Assembly: GCF_019977755.1 (NCBI RefSeq)
Contig: NZ_AP025144.1
Location: 2,728,001 to 2,792,000 of the forward strand
Length of the DNA stretch: 64,000 nt
Direction: 5' to 3'
Source of the DNA: Vibrio penaeicida
GTDB lineage: Bacteria; Pseudomonadota; Gammaproteobacteria; Enterobacterales; Vibrionaceae
Shown here: positions 36,271 through 43,459 of the stretch, piece by piece
Layout of the letters: every line of letters starts with the position of its first letter
Position numbering within the stretch: position 1 is the first letter of the stretch
Position numbers and translations under genes: made by a program
The notes under the pieces: generated by a model
Database searches by the model: none
What the model was told of the DNA's origin: nothing
What the model saw: only the letters and a program-made list of their open reading frames with translations

Positions 36271-37071
36271 TTATTCTCCCCACTCGTGTAAACGGTTATG
36301 GACAGCTATAAATTTACTTGAAGGTCTATTTTTAATCTTGCGTGGAAGGTTGACAGTTTTTCCATGCAGATTGGTAGACATTAAGCGATCAAGTTTAGAA
36401 TAATCGCCGTCGCTGCCATTTGGGTCGTGATAGCGAATTTTATACTCACTGGATAGTGTTATAAGACCAGCATCAAATAGACGATGATGAAAGCTATTTA
36501 ACAGAATACCATTGCGCACATCCATTCTTTGTGCGTCTGTTGCATGCTTCCAAGGTATTATATGGGCGGCTTCGAGCCCTTGCACAAATGAAAGTCCAGT
36601 AAACGCACATTGATAAGAGTACGCTTTGAGTAGAGCTTGTCTAAATAACATTTGCTTGATACCACGGGATTTTACTTTACTGTAAATATCCTCTGACGAG
36701 TCAGGGTTATCAACCAATGACTTAATAATATTTGGATAAGAGAGCCCTTCTAGAGAAAAACCAAATGGGTTGCCATGTTCTTCCCACTTAAAGTCATATA
36801 CCTCTTCTAGACCATCTCCAAAATTTCTTAAGTCATATGCAATAAAGCCATCTCCAGGCTTTCCTGTAGAGTTAATTATCAGAATAGTTAAAGGCGGTAT
36901 TTTTTCTGCCAAGCAATAGTCTTGTATGACACCTAAGACGAACCTTATGGCTCGATGATGGACGCCTATAGCATCACCTAACTCTTTGTATGTAATCGTT
37001 TTACGAGCTCTAGCTCTTTGAGCCAATATAGGCCAAGCTTTATAGGCTCGCTCTACTTGGTTAATTGCCAT
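36271..37071 (-). CDS. Cassette HNH endonuclease
   Basis: 266 residues. The N-terminal domain (about 1-110) contains YKELGDAIGVHHRAIRFVLGVIQDYC, a winged-helix-like segment. The C-terminal HNH_2-type nuclease has CAFTGLSFVQGLEAAHIIPW, RNGILLNSFHHRLFDAGLITL. The HNH residues lie in AAHIIPW and NSFHHRLFD. Such proteins are common in restriction-like defence and in integron cassettes. Flanked on both sides by IS110-type remnants. Confidence 0.75.
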   Translation of the reverse strand: MAINQVERAYKAWPILAQRARARKTITYKELGDAIGVHHRAIRFVLGVIQDYCLAEKIPPLTILIINSTGKPGDGFIAYDLRNFGDGLEEVYDFKWEEHGNPFGFSLEGLSYPNIIKSLVDNPDSSEDIYSKVKSRGIKQMLFRQALLKAYSYQCAFTGLSFVQGLEAAHIIPWKHATDAQRMDVRNGILLNSFHHRLFDAGLITLSSEYKIRYHDPNGSDGDYSKLDRLMSTNLHGKTVNLPRKIKNRPSSKFIAVHNRLHEWGE

Positions 37072-37095
37072 ACTGATACATCCTCATAAACATCA

Positions 37096-37401
37096 CGAAT
37101 GACATGACTCCTCTCCTAGAACCTGCCACACTGTGGTGGTATCGACTTAGCGAAATCACTTTAGCATCTACGTTGTCAACTCCGACGGGAAAGCCATTCT
37201 CCGCAAATCCGTAACTTGCCCTAAATTGCTGACTACTTTACCAGAAATGCACTCGTGCGCATATATTTAGAAGTGTGTGGAGGCGCGCATTCGTGAACGA
37301 AATGACAAAATGAAGTAGATGACTTTGATGTTCGAGAAAGATTGGCTGCTATCGCAGCCAATAGAATGTTATTGCCTATTGACAGGCGGAAGGCTCATAT
37401 G
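37096..37401. mobile_element. IS110/IS1111-type remnant, copy 2
   Basis: Begins GAATGACATG and ends with the TTGGCTGC/GCAGCCAA hairpin and TTATTGCCTATTGACAGGCGGAAG, like copy 1. It has lost ~60 bp around the transposase start. Internal similarity is clear but diverged, so the copies are old. Confidence 0.6.
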
Positions 37402-37414
37402 TGTTATGTAAATC

Positions 37415-37876
37415 TTATATAGCAGCGGATGAAGATACTTTTAAGTTAAATAACTTTGTAAAGTTTTTTGCAGAGAATAACAGTCTATAGCTATCATCGT
37501 ATCCCTTAAGCTCGACGAATTTCTTCTTTTTAAACTGATTTATTATATATTTACGACCCTTATCACTGGCAGCAAAAATTGTTCTCCAATTACCATTACA
37601 ACTCTGGAGCATCCGAACTAATTGATCGTTAACCTTGATTGGGTCATGAGCTTTCACTCCATCACCTAAAAGTGAAAAACATTCCTCTTCCCAAAACTGG
37701 AAATAAACCGCCATATCACCCGCTTTAGATACTCCAATCAAGCCATAAGCCACGCCATGTATAGATTCTTTTACGAGATAATCTCCGCCTTTTGATGTAT
37801 ACCAAGCATCCACCTCTGAACTAGACAGAGCGGAAAAAGATAGTATTGATAAGATTAAAGTATAGATATAACGCAT
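37415..37876 (-). CDS. Cassette secreted protein of unknown function
   Basis: 153 residues with a signal peptide (MRYIYTLILSILSFSALSSS, hydrophobic 3-17). The mature part has two cysteines (in EEECFSLLGDG and LQSCNGNW), which could form a periplasmic disulphide. No domain recognised. It lies between attC H and an IS110-type remnant. Confidence 0.6.
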   Translation of the reverse strand: MRYIYTLILSILSFSALSSSEVDAWYTSKGGDYLVKESIHGVAYGLIGVSKAGDMAVYFQFWEEECFSLLGDGVKAHDPIKVNDQLVRMLQSCNGNWRTIFAASDKGRKYIINQFKKKKFVELKGYDDSYRLLFSAKNFTKLFNLKVSSSAAI

Positions 37877-37957
37877 AATTAAACCAAATGAGTTGCATAT
37901 TAGGCGAGTGTACCATCACCTACCAGTCAGTTCCGTGCGGAAAGTCAACTTCGGATT

Positions 37958-38083
37958 TACACAACTGCCAATTAAGCTGCCAAAAGCGCCCCCATGGCGT
38001 TTCCGCAAACCACCGTAAACACTCATTTCACCGCAAACTAAAAATGCCACGCGTTTTTGGTCTGCTTGAATTGTTTGTATGCA
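37958..38083 (-). other. attC site H
   Basis: On the minus strand it opens GCATACAAACAATTCAAGC, with AAAAACGCGTGGCATTTTTAG, and closes TTGGCAGCTTAATTGGCAGTTGTGTA. The long inner stem (GGAAACGCCATGGGGGCGC) is shared with site C. Confidence 0.75.
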
Positions 38084-38086
38084 TAT

Positions 38087-38554
38087 TTACCAGCGGCTGC
38101 CCAACCCTGTGCTAACAACACGTTTTCTCTTTGGAGGCGCTACATAAGAACTATCAATGTATATCTCTTTACAAGATCTGCACGCCCAGCGCCCTTTAGA
38201 ACTGGCTCGTTGAAGACGAACAAGTAATTCATCTACATCTTTGCAGCGTTGGCAATAAGGACCTTCTTTTTGACCATTAGTCTCTAACCAATAATACGGC
38301 TTTTCATATATAGTGTTTCCTTTGTTCTCAACCTCTTTTTGAAGCTTAGAAATCAATTCATCTTTCTCAAGCAATAGAGTTTGAATTTCTGACACTTCAA
38401 TTCGCGCATCTGCAAGTGCTGATATGAGATCTGCTATTTGCAGATTTACCTCTGCTTGCTCAAGAGTAGAAGCACTTGTGCGAACAGCTTTAGCTAGTTC
38501 CACAGCTGTTTTTAGACTTGTTAAAGCAGTTCCTATTGTAACTATATCTGCCAT
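38087..38554 (-). CDS. Cassette protein with coiled coil and zinc ribbon
   Basis: 155 residues. Residues 8-75 are helical (DLISALADARIEVSEIQTLLLEKDELISKLQKEVE), probably a coiled coil. The second half holds YCQRCKD...WACRSCKEIY, a two-CxxC zinc ribbon. No family assigned; such proteins are common cargo of Vibrio integrons. Confidence 0.6.
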   Translation of the reverse strand: MADIVTIGTALTSLKTAVELAKAVRTSASTLEQAEVNLQIADLISALADARIEVSEIQTLLLEKDELISKLQKEVENKGNTIYEKPYYWLETNGQKEGPYCQRCKDVDELLVRLQRASSKGRWACRSCKEIYIDSSYVAPPKRKRVVSTGLGSRW

Positions 38555-38740
38555 ATTTCCTCTTTATTCGCATAACAACTTATTAGACCGAAACAATCCG
38601 TCTATCTCAGCAGAACGTTCCCACCTAACGGGTTAGCGCTTAATTCTTAAACTCATGCGATTATGCCACAACATTAAGTGCATATGGTTTAAAAGATGCA
38701 TGTGAGTTTGTGGCGGTATACTACCCTGATTAGAGGCATG
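38555..38740. other. ORF-less segment between attC I and the zinc-ribbon gene
   Basis: No gene seen. GTTGTTATG (minus strand, 38571-38579) resembles a cassette core end, and GCCACAAAC/GTTGTGGC (38664-38715) is an inverted pair. It may be a degenerate ORF-less cassette or the leader of the gene to the left. Confidence 0.35.
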
Positions 38741-38902
38741 CAACGCTATAATGAAGCTGTCACAAACCGCCTTAATGACTGTAACCAACGCACCGTAAAA
38801 ATACTGACGTTGGCTGTCGGTTTGAAGCTAAGAGATGGCGCCATGTGGGATGAAAATATAGCTAAAAATTAGCTATTGACGCCATAGTCTCTTGTTAGAG
38901 TA
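38741..38902 (-). other. attC site I, interrupted by a ~63-bp palindromic insertion
   Basis: On the minus strand CTCTAACAA, then an insert of about 63 bp (38830-38893) with ends AAGAGACTATGGCG and CGCCATCTCTT, then AGCTTCAAACCGACAGCCAACG and a normal second half closing TTATAGCGTTGC. Removing the insert gives a typical attC. It belongs to the Kiwa cassette. Confidence 0.65.
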
Positions 38903-38905
38903 CCA

Positions 38906-39880
38906 TTACGCCGCATTTTCAGCAGCTTCTTCTATATTATCTTTTGCTACACTCTCATAATATTTCTTAGTCAATTCTGATTGTAAGAAGTCATCGTTTA
39001 GTAACTTAAGAAATAAGTTTTGAGATTTTTTTGTTTTCAAATCGAATTGAGAGCCATCAGCACTATATTTAAATTTGCCTTTTAACGCAGGGTGAGTATT
39101 TGTAAAAGACAATATTTCACGATTAGGTATTACTGATAAAACAGGCGATTGACTGGCTGATTTAACCAACTTTCTTGAAAAAGTTATGTCATCAAGACGA
39201 GATTCAAACACGCCACAGTCCATTACTAAGTCAGATGTTTTAATATTCTCTACACCCTGAGTTGCAATGTTTTTAATGGCATCATGGAAACCAAAAAACC
39301 TTTCTAGTGCTTTAATATCGAGGATATAATATTTGCCATTCAATTTTATAAACTGAAACTTGGGATCAATTTTAAGGATGTCTTGGTCCAGTTTCTGAAA
39401 CCTATTTGAACCTCGCATTTTAGTTAAGCTAAAACCACTATCTTTTTGTAATAATGTAATTGGATAATGATGCTTATAAATGGCAAGTTGAACGTCTTGA
39501 TTGCCAATTAAGATAAGTACACCTTCCAGTTGTTTTAATGAGTCATCACTAAATGAGAAAGGGTCAAACTTTTCACTTTCAATTATTTTTTTTAAGTTAG
39601 ATAGCTCATCAGGGATATCGTCTAAATCATATTCGTATAGAGCATTCTTCCGATCGTCTGCACTTGATATAGGAATAAGTGACAGATCATCGTTAAGAAG
39701 AATTTTATTACTCAATGATTCAGTAAACATTTCTGCTAATTTAGTTTGATCAGCTTCGTTAATATCAACAGATTTAACACGCATTCCTTCATCGCTATCT
39801 AAAAGAAAGAAAAATTCAGCAGAACATCCTTTCGCTGTTATAACAGATGAAATTTCTTCCTTTAAGTTTTCAATAGTCAT
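38906..39880 (-). CDS. kwaB: Kiwa anti-phage protein KwaB (DUF4868)
   Basis: 324 residues, close to the usual ~315. Features of the DUF4868/KwaB family include an acidic N-terminal half, GVLILIGNQDVQLAIYKHHYPITLL (YKHHYP at 135-140), FIKLNGKYYILDIKALERFFGFHDAI and a basic C-terminal region. KwaB binds DNA and, with the membrane sensor KwaA, blocks phage replication and late transcription. It overlaps kwaA by four bases (ATGA) and ends just before its attC. Confidence 0.8.
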   Translation of the reverse strand: MTIENLKEEISSVITAKGCSAEFFFLLDSDEGMRVKSVDINEADQTKLAEMFTESLSNKILLNDDLSLIPISSADDRKNALYEYDLDDIPDELSNLKKIIESEKFDPFSFSDDSLKQLEGVLILIGNQDVQLAIYKHHYPITLLQKDSGFSLTKMRGSNRFQKLDQDILKIDPKFQFIKLNGKYYILDIKALERFFGFHDAIKNIATQGVENIKTSDLVMDCGVFESRLDDITFSRKLVKSASQSPVLSVIPNREILSFTNTHPALKGKFKYSADGSQFDLKTKKSQNLFLKLLNDDFLQSELTKKYYESVAKDNIEEAAENAA

Positions 39881-40476
39881 TCGACTTTCCTCGCAAAATA
39901 TACTTTTTTATCTAAATCCAACGTATTTAATTGATCAAGTTCACTTAACCTATCTTTTGTTATTACAACAATATTTTCTTTTATACCTGTCCTTGTCTTA
40001 ACCGTGACTTTGTATAGCCTAAAACCTAAAACAGCAAGTGTCGGGTTAGCATAAAACTTATCTGTTTTTACATAAATAATGCCTATGACAATTAACAAAA
40101 ATGCTAAAGCTACCAAATATCTTGTACTTGCAAGGTTAAAACAAATTAAGGGGATAATATAAGTAGTGAGAAATGTAAGGTGTTCGTAATTTAGGTCTTC
40201 AATTTTTGTAATTTCAACAGGTAATTTCTTACTACCTGAAACCCTGTAATCAAAGCGGTAAAAAAAAATAATTCCAAATAAGACCAATAGCAAAGAAATA
40301 GCAGGAACTATGTTCTTCTTAATAACCTCCAAAAATCCAATGAATTGACAGTTGTCTCCAAAACACATAGGAATATCTACTGTTATCACTATGATTAAGA
40401 AAAATAGAAACCAAAGAGACATTATGTATAATTCGAATTTGTCCCAAATTTCACCAAACTTCATATTTTCATCCAT
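39877..40476 (-). CDS. kwaA: Kiwa anti-phage membrane protein KwaA
   Basis: 199 residues with four membrane helices at about 16-34, 54-73, 99-117 and 119-137 and a soluble C-terminal part. This matches KwaA size and topology. KwaA senses phage infection at the inner membrane and works with KwaB. It directly precedes kwaB with an ATGA overlap. The pair is one cassette of ~1.75 kb between attC J and attC I: the cassette start TTAGAG matches CTCTAAC at the opening of attC I. Confidence 0.75.
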   Translation of the reverse strand: MDENMKFGEIWDKFELYIMSLWFLFFLIIVITVDIPMCFGDNCQFIGFLEVIKKNIVPAISLLLVLFGIIFFYRFDYRVSGSKKLPVEITKIEDLNYEHLTFLTTYIIPLICFNLASTRYLVALAFLLIVIGIIYVKTDKFYANPTLAVLGFRLYKVTVKTRTGIKENIVVITKDRLSELDQLNTLDLDKKVYFARKVE

Positions 40477-40490
40477 GCTTGATTACTGGT

Positions 40491-40616
40491 GCTCTAACAC
40501 CCAGTTAAGTAGCCAAAAACTTACAAATGCCATTTCTGCAAACCACCTTAAACTCTAAAATCACTACAAACCAAAACTGCCATGCGTTGGCTGTCGGTTT
40601 AAAGCTTTTGTTAGCT
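40491..40616 (-). other. attC site J
   Basis: On the minus strand it opens AGCTAACAAAAGCTTTAAACC, with GCCAACGCATGGCAG, and closes GGCTACTTAACTGGGTGTTAGAGC. It separates the right-most cassette from the Kiwa cassette. Confidence 0.8.
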
Positions 40617-40949
40617 TTTATTCTCCGCGGTTTCTTCGGACTTTCTTACAGGACTAGAGGCGAGCACTTCTTTAACTGCATTAATGACGTAGTTCAGTGA
40701 TAAGCCAATACCAACCATACCTGCAACACCAATATACTCTCGCCAGCTGGATGGCAAGTTATTTGGATCGCCATGAAGCGCTGCTATTATTAACTCAAAA
40801 CCAGATGATATGGCATACACGGCTAGGAATACGAGTGCTACGTTATTAACTTTGAAGTCCTTCCGTTTATAAAACTCTAAACAAGCAAATGTAAAACTAA
40901 ATACAACCCCGATTAATATACCTAGAGCAGTTCCATCAAAAGACATCAC
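40611..40949 (-). CDS. Cassette three-helix membrane protein
   Basis: 112 residues with hydrophobic segments at about 6-24, 35-56 and 71-92. The start overlaps the stop of the upstream glycine-zipper gene (ATGA). No family recognised. The pairing of a three-helix membrane protein with a glycine-zipper membrane protein suggests a two-component membrane system. Confidence 0.6.
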   Translation of the reverse strand: MMSFDGTALGILIGVVFSFTFACLEFYKRKDFKVNNVALVFLAVYAISSGFELIIAALHGDPNNLPSSWREYIGVAGMVGIGLSLNYVINAVKEVLASSPVRKSEETAENKS

Positions 40950-41194
40950 CCAACTCCTTTTGACTCTTTGCCTAGGAGCGCTCCTAAAACACCACCTAAA
41001 ATTGCTCCAACAGGTCCACCAATTGAAGCACCTAATGCTGCTCCACCAATTAAGCCTACCGCCGCTGAAGCTTCACCAGTAACTTTTACTGCGTCTTTGA
41101 ATGAATTGTTACAATACCCACAGCGATAATTTGCTGGTGATTCTCCATCAGGTATATCCGACACATTGTTACAGTGTCTACATTTGTATTTCAT
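40946..41194 (-). CDS. Cassette protein: zinc ribbon plus glycine-zipper membrane segment
   Basis: 82 residues from the ATG at 41194 (AAGGAAAG upstream). An N-terminal zinc ribbon (CRHC...CGYC) is followed by a Gly/Ala-rich hydrophobic stretch (about 46-74) with repeated GxxxG spacing (GGAALGASIGGPVGAILGG). Such segments oligomerise in membranes. Together with the next gene it forms the right-most cassette. Function unknown. Confidence 0.65.
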   Translation of the reverse strand: MKYKCRHCNNVSDIPDGESPANYRCGYCNNSFKDAVKVTGEASAAVGLIGGAALGASIGGPVGAILGGVLGALLGKESKGVG

Positions 41195-41457
41195 AATCTT
41201 TCCTTGAAAGCTAACAATTCTTATGGGACAAAAATGTCTGAATAATTCATTCAAAGTGTGTCCCACAGTATTCTGACCACTTCGACAGAATACCATGCAA
41301 TTCATTGCACAATCTAGACTTATGCACTTCATTCTGTCGACTATCTGGCGTGAAAGTGGACACTAGTCAAATTTTAATCAACGCGTAAGGAATAACCGGT
41401 CTCTGGGGTGAGTACTTCAATTAACTCGATCTGAAAAGCTGAAGGATTTGACCTTAT
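41195..41457. other. Right junction of the cassette array with phage sequence
   Basis: No gene. GCTAACAATTC at 41209-41219 could be a core remnant. GTGTCCACTTTCACGCCAG (minus strand, ~41347-41365) and GTGGGACACACTTTGAATG (~41256-41274) look like diverged insertion-sequence ends. No attI or intI was seen, so the entry mechanism is not visible. Confidence 0.4.
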
Positions 41458-41793
41458 TTATCCCCCTCGCTTTTTTTCACTTTCAAGCAGCTTCATCACC
41501 ACCTGAATCGCCTCTCCTGACCGAATCAGCGCGCCATCACAGCGATAGACAAGCCACCCTAGCCTCATCGCCTCAGAGTACTTCTTCAGGTCGTCAGAGA
41601 AGCCCTTCCCGCGCGTATGTCGCCCCTGGCTCCATCCGCCGCCCTCGACTTCAACGGCGAGGTCATGCTCTGGCCAGGCGAAATCAAAGCGCCATTTGCG
41701 GGTGGGATGAAATTGAAACTCTCGGTGAGGCGCTGGCAATTTCAGCGCTCTCACCTGTAGAGCAAACTCAGCCTCGAGTTTACTCGCCATCAT
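41458..41793 (-). CDS. PD-(D/E)XK endonuclease-like phage protein
   Basis: 111 residues from the ATG at 41793, overlapping the BRO stop. WRFDFAWPEHDLAVEVEGG gives the D-x(n)-E-x-E pattern of DUF559/Vsr-like nucleases, followed by GRHTRGKGFSDDLKKYSEAMRLGW. It is common in phage early regions, possibly processing replication or recombination intermediates. Confidence 0.7.
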   Translation of the reverse strand: MMASKLEAEFALQVRALKLPAPHREFQFHPTRKWRFDFAWPEHDLAVEVEGGGWSQGRHTRGKGFSDDLKKYSEAMRLGWLVYRCDGALIRSGEAIQVVMKLLESEKKRGG

Positions 41794-42439
41794 TCGCTTC
41801 TTGCTCAATGTGCCGAATATCCTGATCCGACAAAACAAAGTTACGCTGAAGCAGTCGGGTTTCGGCTTGGCTTACCGCTTCTTTGAAAGGTTCGAGTGAA
41901 GCTTGAAGGTGCTGAAGGAAGGCGATGCAGTCGTTGAGTTTGTCGTTGGGGATGAGCTGGACGCGGTTCACGCCTGCGTATTGTCTGAGTGCTCGCCATG
42001 CCGCAAATTCGGCGGCGTTGCTTTTTTGGAACCGATTGCCGATGCACCACACGATATAGCGCAGACTTTGGTACTGCTCCGGGGTAATGGTTTCGATACT
42101 GCGGTTGGGAATGTACGCGCCCGTTTTGCGGATTTGGGGTAAGACTTCGTTTGTCACCCACTTTCGAAATTGTTTCGCTATGGGTTTGCGAGATTTAAAG
42201 ATCAGGGCATACAAGCCTGATTCGTTGATAGCTTTTGCGGTTTGTCTGTTCTTACCAAGGGGGTCGGTAATATCTACCCCCTTAGTTTCATCATCGTCCA
42301 GTGATAAAACAACATCTTTATGGTTTTTAACACCAAGAACGCGACAAATATCTTTGGCGACAAACCAAGGTTGGTCATCGATTAAAACGATACGAACGGG
42401 TTCACTAGAAAAATCAAATATGCGAATAGAGTTAGGCAT
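41780..42439 (-). CDS. BRO-N domain antirepressor
   Basis: 219 residues from the ATG at 42439 with CGGAGG five bases before it; the frame is open further upstream but that region looks like RNA. The BRO-N domain: VRIVLIDDQPWFVAKDICRVLGVKNHKDVVLSLDDDE, NRQTAKAINESGLYALIFKSRKPIAKQFRKWVTNEVLPQIRKTG. The C-terminus is helical. It likely inactivates the prophage repressor. Its ribosome-binding site lies in a sequence complementary to the C4-like RNA upstream. Confidence 0.82.
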   Translation of the reverse strand: MPNSIRIFDFSSEPVRIVLIDDQPWFVAKDICRVLGVKNHKDVVLSLDDDETKGVDITDPLGKNRQTAKAINESGLYALIFKSRKPIAKQFRKWVTNEVLPQIRKTGAYIPNRSIETITPEQYQSLRYIVWCIGNRFQKSNAAEFAAWRALRQYAGVNRVQLIPNDKLNDCIAFLQHLQASLEPFKEAVSQAETRLLQRNFVLSDQDIRHIEQEANDGE

Positions 42440-42680
42440 GATGACCTCCGAGTATGATTTTACTAAATCACCACCAAGGAGGTGCAAATCTCGTTTGGCG
42501 GCGAGCTGGACAAGGTTTGCACTACCGTATACTCGGAAACGGCGCGCCGAAGCGCCCTCATCCAGCCCACCATAATTCGAACGAATAAACGACAGGTGCG
42601 CTGAATTTACGCAATAAAAAACCAGCATCAAGAAGCTGGCGTCATTGCGCCGAGTAAAGAACGGGGTGCAAATCCCGATT
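42440..42680 (-). ncRNA. C4-like antisense RNA region controlling the antirepressor
   Basis: No gene. On the minus strand CCGAGTATACGGTAGTGCAAACC (42513-42536, the putative C4 segment; hairpin GGGCGCTTCGGCGCGCC just before it) is complementary to two flanking pairs. One, TTTGCAC plus ACTCGG, is upstream at 42650-42677. The other, TTTGCAC plus ATACTCGG, is downstream at 42447-42492 and includes the antirepressor ribosome-binding site. This is the layout of the phage P1 c4/icd/ant control region. Confidence 0.6.
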
Positions 42681-42743
42681 GCGGATTTTGCCGCAATGAA
42701 ATCAGTTTTGCTCACCTGTACCAGCTTGTCAACGGTTTTTTGG

Positions 42744-43448
42744 CTACTCATCGTGGTCAGCCTCCCCGCCTTGGTGCCGAAAGCCATACTTGTCCTGTAG
42801 ACTCCGGATCCGTTCAAGAGACTGTTCACGACGAGTTGGACAGTTTTTTGGCACACTCGGCAATGCCTTGGGAATGACATCATCAAACGACTCCCCACGC
42901 GCGAGACAGCCCAAAATTTTGTAGTACTGGATTTGGAAAGCCGGATAGGTGTCTTTCTCCGTCCGGGTTCTCAGCGCATACCAGTCGGTGTTTCTCCCCA
43001 TCACGTACAGCGCAGGATGCGTCCAGGTGGCTTCGAGTGGATCTGATGCATTTCGGCACACTTCCAGATACGCACTGCGAACGTCAGGGATACCGTGTTG
43101 CTCTGGACTCCCCAGACACCAGCCGATAAATTCGCCTGCACTGGGAAAGAATGGGCTCTTGTGACTTCGGGCTTTTCGGAGTCCCTGCTGCAACAAGGTA
43201 TGGGTCACAATCTGATTTTCGATAAACGCCTTGGTCCAGGTTTTCTTAGTTCGAGCAAGCGTTTCATCGTCCGGCAACGCGTGTCGCCACGATGGAAAAA
43301 TCGATTGCAACTCAACAAACAGCTCATTGACTATCTGAGCCGCGGTTTCTTCAATCGACTGTTTTATCTCAGGTTTAGGGGCGTACGTGTCTGAGAACCG
43401 CTTTGGGTTGTTGCGATACGCTTGGCTCAGTTGATTAACATTTTTCAT
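42744..43448 (-). CDS. Phage replication protein P-like
   Basis: 234 residues from the ATG at 43448 (TGGAGG five bases upstream). Central motifs FPSWRHALPDDETLARTKKTWTKAF and HKSPFFPSAGEFIGWCLG, with ALYVMGRNTDWYALRTRTEK, match the lambda P-like helicase loader family. It recruits the host DnaB helicase to the origin bound by the O-like protein encoded directly upstream. Confidence 0.75.
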   Translation of the reverse strand: MKNVNQLSQAYRNNPKRFSDTYAPKPEIKQSIEETAAQIVNELFVELQSIFPSWRHALPDDETLARTKKTWTKAFIENQIVTHTLLQQGLRKARSHKSPFFPSAGEFIGWCLGSPEQHGIPDVRSAYLEVCRNASDPLEATWTHPALYVMGRNTDWYALRTRTEKDTYPAFQIQYYKILGCLARGESFDDVIPKALPSVPKNCPTRREQSLERIRSLQDKYGFRHQGGEADHDE

Positions 43449-43459
43449 GTGTGCCTCCA

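Larger units (their letters stand above)
30247..41209 (-). mobile_element. Integron gene-cassette array (~11 kb) inside the prophage, no integrase
   Basis: About a dozen short A+T-rich genes or gene pairs, each followed on the minus strand by an attC-type site. Nine sites are recognisable (A, B, C, E, F, G, H, I, J), plus a half site at 33181-33229. The attC sites share GTTA/TAAC ends, an AACGCGTGGCA-type centre and a TTTAA-rich shoulder, as in Vibrio chromosomal integron repeats. Most genes run with the attC sites; ccdAB and the 31.1-31.8 kb pair run against them. No intI gene or attI was found in the window. The array occupies the position of the lambda nin region, between the antirepressor/nuclease genes and Q. 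Confidence 0.85.

Noticed and set aside
30247..41209. Chromosomal integron with its own integrase at this site
   Set aside because: No tyrosine recombinase with an integron-type insert or attI is present; the only tyrosine recombinase is the phage integrase at 48.9 kb.
30247..41209. CRISPR array, suggested by the recurring similar sequences
   Set aside because: The repeats are ~100-125 bp, imperfect and separated by genes of variable length, which fits attC sites and not CRISPR repeats.
41780..42898. A 372-residue version of the BRO protein with a long N-terminal extension
   Set aside because: The upstream frame crosses the C4-like RNA and the P-like gene; the ATG at 42439 with CGGAGG and the BRO-N domain immediately after is the credible start.
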